From Hyphomicrobiaceae bacterium (GTDB taxonomy: Bacteria > Pseudomonadota > Alphaproteobacteria > Rhizobiales > Hyphomicrobiaceae), in contig JAJFHI010000213.1 in the NCBI GenBank assembly GCA_021775715.1, positions 1 through 10,559 on the forward strand: 10,559 nucleotides of DNA, read 5' to 3'. Each line of letters opens with the position of its first letter. Within the stretch, counting starts at the first letter, position 1. A model generated the notes under the pieces. It had not been told where the DNA came from and made no database searches. It saw only the letters and a program-made list of their open reading frames with translations. Below, piece by piece: positions 8,731 to 10,559 of this stretch. The position numbers and the translations under genes were made by a program.

Positions 8731-8828
8731 TGTCGGGCAAAGTGCGCAAGATGCTGGATTTTGACCACAGCCAGGGCCTCGACATTGACCTGGACAATGC
8801 CTATCTTAACATTCTAGAACAATTCTAA
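8730..8828 (+). CDS. Possible 32-residue small protein or leader peptide
   Basis: An ATG at 8730 opens 32 codons ending in TAA at 8826-8828. About two thirds of the codons end in G or C, as expected for coding sequence in this genome, although the sequence just upstream is very AT-rich. The predicted peptide starts with a basic stretch (K4, R6, K7) and then becomes acidic with regularly spaced Asp (D10, D12, D18, D20, D22). The spacing loosely recalls a calcium-binding loop, but the expected Glu at loop position 12 is a Leu. I recognise no family. No convincing Shine-Dalgarno sequence precedes it. Its last codons and stop lie inside the candidate Irr box, so it could be a leader peptide, a decayed gene fragment or chance. 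Confidence 0.2.
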   Translation: MSGKVRKMLDFDHSQGLDIDLDNAYLNILEQF

Positions 8829-8829
8829 A
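8813..8829. promoter_or_regulatory. Candidate Irr box (iron control element) upstream of the Nfu gene
   Basis: The sequence TCTAGAACAATTCTAAA contains the inverted repeat TAGAA (8815-8819), CAA, TTCTA (8823-8827), flanked by a T and an A that also pair across the centre. As I recall it, the alphaproteobacterial Irr consensus is close to TTTAGAA, three bases, TTCTAAA, and this site differs from it at one position. Irr is the Fur-family, haem-responsive regulator of rhizobia and relatives, and its known targets include haem and Fe-S assembly genes. The site is 150 bases before an Fe-S cluster carrier gene, which fits the expected function. Whether it represses or activates cannot be told without the transcription start. 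The match was made by eye, not with a weight matrix. Confidence 0.6.
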
Positions 8830-8965
8830 GTTTTGCGGTGCAGTGCTCGGTAGCGACAATCACTAGGCCACTTGGCGTGCTTGACCAGCCAGTGGTGCAT
8901 CGCAGTTTGTTGACGCAAACAACCCAGGTCCAAATTGTCTGCTGCTGATGTCGGCAGACCGAAAC

Positions 8966-8970
8966 GGAGG
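8966..8970 (+). promoter_or_regulatory. Ribosome binding site of the Nfu gene
   Basis: GGAGG lies nine bases before the ATG at 8980. It is the strongest Shine-Dalgarno sequence in the window. It fixes the start at 8980 rather than at the in-frame TTG at 8935, whose extra 15 residues do not resemble Nfu N-termini. Confidence 0.85.
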
Positions 8971-8979
8971 CATAGGCCC

Positions 8980-9540
8980 ATGTTCATACAGACCGAGGCA
9001 ACGCCGAATCCGGCGACATTGAAGTTTATGCCAGGACGTGAAGTGCTGACGGGAGGCACTGCAGATTATCGCAAGGACGTTGATGCTGACGGCTCACCGC
9101 TGGCCAAGCGCCTGTTCGAAGTCGATGGTGTGACTGGAGTGTTCCTTGGCTCCGACTTCATCTCTGTGACGAAAGGTGAGGCCGAGTGGCAGCACTTGAA
9201 GCCGATGATTCTGGGCGCCATCATGGAGCACTATATGTCAGGCTCGCCATCCGTCGTTGAAAACGGTGCGAATGACGTGACAGAAGGCAACTACGATCCG
9301 GCAGACGAGGCGGTTGTCGGGACAATTAAGGATTTGATCGAAACGCGCGTGCGCCCGGCCGTTGCCCAGGATGGCGGAGACATCACGTTCTCTGGTTTCC
9401 GAGATGGCATTGTCTATCTGCAAATGCGTGGTGCCTGCTCGGGTTGCCCAAGCTCGACGGCGACATTGCGCCATGGCATTGAAAACTTGCTGCGCCATTT
9501 CTGCCCAGAAGTGCAGGAAGTGCAAGCGGTTGCGATGTAA
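8980..9540 (+). CDS. nfuA: NifU/Nfu-type iron-sulfur cluster carrier protein
   Basis: Nfu proteins receive Fe-S clusters from the assembly machinery and pass them to client enzymes in the cytosol. This 186-residue protein has two domains. The N-terminal Nfu_N domain (about residues 1-90) begins MFIQTEATPNPATLKFMPG and includes FEVDGVTGVFLGSDFISVTK. The C-terminal NifU-like domain (about 105-186) includes RPAVAQDGGDI and the cluster-binding CSGC motif, with C153 and C156 expected to coordinate a cluster bridging two subunits. This layout is that of mitochondrial NFU1 and its alphaproteobacterial relatives, not of E. coli NfuA, whose N-terminal domain is a degenerate A-type carrier, so the gene symbol is used in the broad sense. 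A strong Shine-Dalgarno sequence sets the start. A candidate Irr box 150 bases upstream suggests iron or haem control, and an intrinsic terminator closes the unit 43 bases after the stop codon. Confidence 0.96.
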   Translation: MFIQTEATPNPATLKFMPGREVLTGGTADYRKDVDADGSPLAKRLFEVDGVTGVFLGSDFISVTKGEAEWQHLKPMILGAIMEHYMSGSPSVVENGANDVTEGNYDPADEAVVGTIKDLIETRVRPAVAQDGGDITFSGFRDGIVYLQMRGACSGCPSSTATLRHGIENLLRHFCPEVQEVQAVAM

Positions 9541-9583
9541 GTTGGCCAGTCGCGTCCGGCCCGTCGTGAATTCACAAAACAAA

Positions 9584-9608
9584 CCCCGTGGTGGCCACGG
9601 GGTTTTTT
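9584..9608 (+). terminator. Intrinsic (rho-independent) terminator after the Nfu gene
   Basis: CCCCGTGG (9584-9591) and CCACGGGG (9595-9602) form a perfect 8-base-pair GC-rich stem with a TGG loop, followed at once by six T (9603-9608). AAA before the stem can extend it against the T-run. The A-rich left flank would also let it work on the minus strand, although no minus-strand gene converges on it. It begins 43 bases after the Nfu stop codon and ends 51 bases before the next gene's start. Confidence 0.93.
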
Positions 9609-9645
9609 ATTGCCTCATTCTTCTCCGCAAATACCGGCAACACGC

Positions 9646-9651
9646 AAAGGA
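9646..9651 (+). promoter_or_regulatory. Ribosome binding site of the RutE-like gene
   Basis: AAAGGA lies eight bases before the ATG at 9660. It supports that start over the frame's upstream opening at 9588, which would begin inside the terminator stem. Confidence 0.7.
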
Positions 9652-9659
9652 CTGCAACC

Positions 9660-10250
9660 ATGCCTGAAACATTGTCTGCCGCCGCACTTTCACAGCTCTT
9701 TCTCGATGCCAGAAGCCATAACGCCTGGCAGCAGCGCGATGTACCGGATGAGACGCTGCGGCAGTTGATTGATCTCGTTAAGATGGCACCGACAAGTGCT
9801 AATTGTTCACCGGGCCGTTTTGTGTTTGTGAAATCAGTAGAGGCGAAGGCGAAGCTCAAACCGCACCTGTCAGGCAACAATGCTGAGAAGACGATGCGGG
9901 CACCGGTCTGCGTCATCATTGGACAGGACATGGAGTTTTACGAACACCTGCCAAAGCTTTTTCCGCACACCGACGCCAAGGCCTGGTTCACTGGCAAGCC
10001 CGCCAAGATCGACGACACTGCATTTCGAAATGCCACCCTTCAGGGCGGTTATCTGATCATGGCGGCGCGGGCTCTCGGACTCGATTGCGGTCCAATGTCG
10101 GGCTTCGACCCGGCAGGCGTTGATGCAGCCTTTTTTGCCGGGACAACGACGAAATCAAATTTCCTATGCAATCTAGGGTATGGCGAGGCGGATGAGCTGC
10201 TTCAGCGGTCGCTACGCTTTGATTTTGATGAGATGGCGAAGATTGTTTGA
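9660..10250 (+). CDS. rutE: RutE/HadB-like nitroreductase (putative malonic semialdehyde reductase)
   Basis: This is an FMN-dependent oxidoreductase of the nitroreductase fold. Its closest recognisable relative is E. coli RutE, which reduces malonic semialdehyde to 3-hydroxypropionate with NAD(P)H in pyrimidine breakdown. The length, 196 residues, equals that of E. coli RutE. Shared landmarks are LFLDARSHNAWQ near the N-terminus, APTSANCSPGRFVFVKS (the FMN-binding and dimer region), EFYEHLPKLFPHTDAKAWF, TAFRNATLQGGYLI, ALGLDCGPMSGFD and TKSNFLCNLGYG. No other rut gene is nearby, so the physiological substrate here is uncertain; detoxification of reactive aldehydes or quinones is equally possible. 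It is separated from the Nfu gene by a strong terminator, so it probably relies on its own promoter or on read-through, yet no convincing promoter is visible in the 51 bases between. tsaB starts 87 bases after its stop codon. Confidence 0.87.
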   Translation: MPETLSAAALSQLFLDARSHNAWQQRDVPDETLRQLIDLVKMAPTSANCSPGRFVFVKSVEAKAKLKPHLSGNNAEKTMRAPVCVIIGQDMEFYEHLPKLFPHTDAKAWFTGKPAKIDDTAFRNATLQGGYLIMAARALGLDCGPMSGFDPAGVDAAFFAGTTTKSNFLCNLGYGEADELLQRSLRFDFDEMAKIV

Positions 10251-10294
10251 TGTGGTCAGCGTGCCAGGGTCCACTTCCGCAAACGCAAACATGT

Positions 10295-10328
10295 GGTATG
10301 GATGGCGCGCCGACTGGGCTAACATACC
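10295..10328. repeat. Short inverted repeat just upstream of tsaB
   Basis: GGTATG (10295-10300) is mirrored by CATACC (10323-10328), with a 22-base centre that contains the 8-base palindrome GGCGCGCC. It ends directly against the GTG candidate start of tsaB. It could be an operator or an RNA hairpin, or chance. Confidence 0.25.
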
Positions 10329-10337
10329 GTGATTGCA

Positions 10338-10559
10338 ATGATAATTCTCGCATTTGATTCATGTTTTCAGGCTTGTTCTGTGGCCGTTGGCCAAGTGTCA
10401 GCGGACCGGCATCAATCACTCACGCCTCTGCCGACACCCTCAGCTCATCATTTCGAAGCTCGCCAGAAAGGCCACGCCGAAGTGCTTGTTCCGTTGATTG
10501 AGCAGGTGCTGGCAGCTGCGAATATCACGCCTGGTGAAGTCGACCAGATTGCCGTCACG
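10338..10559 (+). CDS. tsaB: tRNA t6A biosynthesis protein TsaB (3' end missing)
   Basis: TsaB (YeaZ) is the partner of TsaD and TsaE in the complex that puts the threonylcarbamoyl group on A37 of ANN-decoding tRNAs. The frame runs open to the last base, giving 74 residues. The start MIILAFDSCFQACSVAV matches the ASKHA-fold first strand (family pattern ILAIDTA...CSVAL). It is followed by a short insert, then GHAEVLVPLIEQVLAAANI and VDQIAVT, which in full-length proteins leads into the GPGSFTG motif lying outside the window. The gene's position after the Nfu gene agrees with alphaproteobacterial order, where rimI and a fur-type regulator often follow. The ATG at 10338 is chosen; a GTG at 10329 is in frame and only three codons earlier. 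Neither has a good Shine-Dalgarno sequence. The F6-D7-S8 in place of the usual I-D-T is a mild variation. Confidence 0.9.
   Translation, partial: MIILAFDSCFQACSVAVGQVSADRHQSLTPLPTPSAHHFEARQKGHAEVLVPLIEQVLAAANITPGEVDQIAVT

Larger units (their letters stand above)
8673..8979. other. 307-base regulatory gap between usp and the nfu gene
   Basis: No established gene lies here. Reading left to right, it holds an AT-rich patch with inverted repeats (8681-8730), a 32-codon ORF (8730-8828), a candidate Irr box (8813-8829), about 130 bases of ordinary composition, and the Shine-Dalgarno sequence of the Nfu gene (8966-8970). No terminator hairpin with a T-run is visible after the usp stop codon. A clear sigma-70 promoter cannot be named. 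The best weak match near the Irr box is TTGCGG (8833-8838), 16 bases, then GACAAT (8855-8860). An alternative that the Irr box would overlap is TGGACA (8791-8796), 18 bases, then TAGAAC (8815-8820). Confidence 0.6.

Noticed and set aside
8739..8795. EF-hand calcium loop in the small ORF
   Set aside because: The D-x-D-x-S spacing is suggestive, but the Gly at position 6 and the essential Glu at position 12 are missing.

Overview
This window is a core-genome stretch of an alphaproteobacterium, most likely of the Hyphomicrobiales (Rhizobiales) or a near relative. The evidence is the gene order mutS - glnD - murJ - trpS - universal stress protein - NifU-like protein - tsaB, the alphaproteobacterial look of each protein, and a candidate Irr-type iron control element upstream of the NifU-like gene. 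Assignment to a genus is not possible from what I can see. All convincing genes lie on the plus strand. Base composition looks even and moderately GC-rich throughout, except for one AT-rich patch near 8.7 kb. I see no mobile element, CRISPR array, tRNA or rRNA.

Region 1 (2-8066) holds housekeeping genes. They are mutS (mismatch repair, 5' end outside the window), glnD (nitrogen sensor that modifies PII proteins), murJ (lipid II flippase) and trpS (tryptophanyl-tRNA synthetase). Gaps are 74-116 bases, with no clear internal terminators or promoters, so co-transcription is plausible. The genes share no pathway; the grouping is a conserved neighbourhood rather than a functional pathway.

Region 2 (8172-8979) holds a single-domain universal stress protein followed by a 307-base gap. 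The gap contains a 24% GC patch with inverted repeats, a possible 32-codon ORF, and a 17-base sequence resembling an Irr box (ICE). The next gene encodes an Fe-S cluster carrier.

Region 3 (8980-10559) holds the NifU/Nfu-type Fe-S protein with a strong Shine-Dalgarno sequence and a textbook intrinsic terminator just after it. Then come a RutE-like FMN nitroreductase and the first 74 codons of tsaB (tRNA t6A modification). The terminator marks the end of the iron-linked unit, so the reductase and tsaB probably need another promoter or read-through.

No wholly new multi-gene system is visible. The most interesting material is the regulatory gap upstream of the Nfu gene and the isolated RutE-like reductase between nfu and tsaB.
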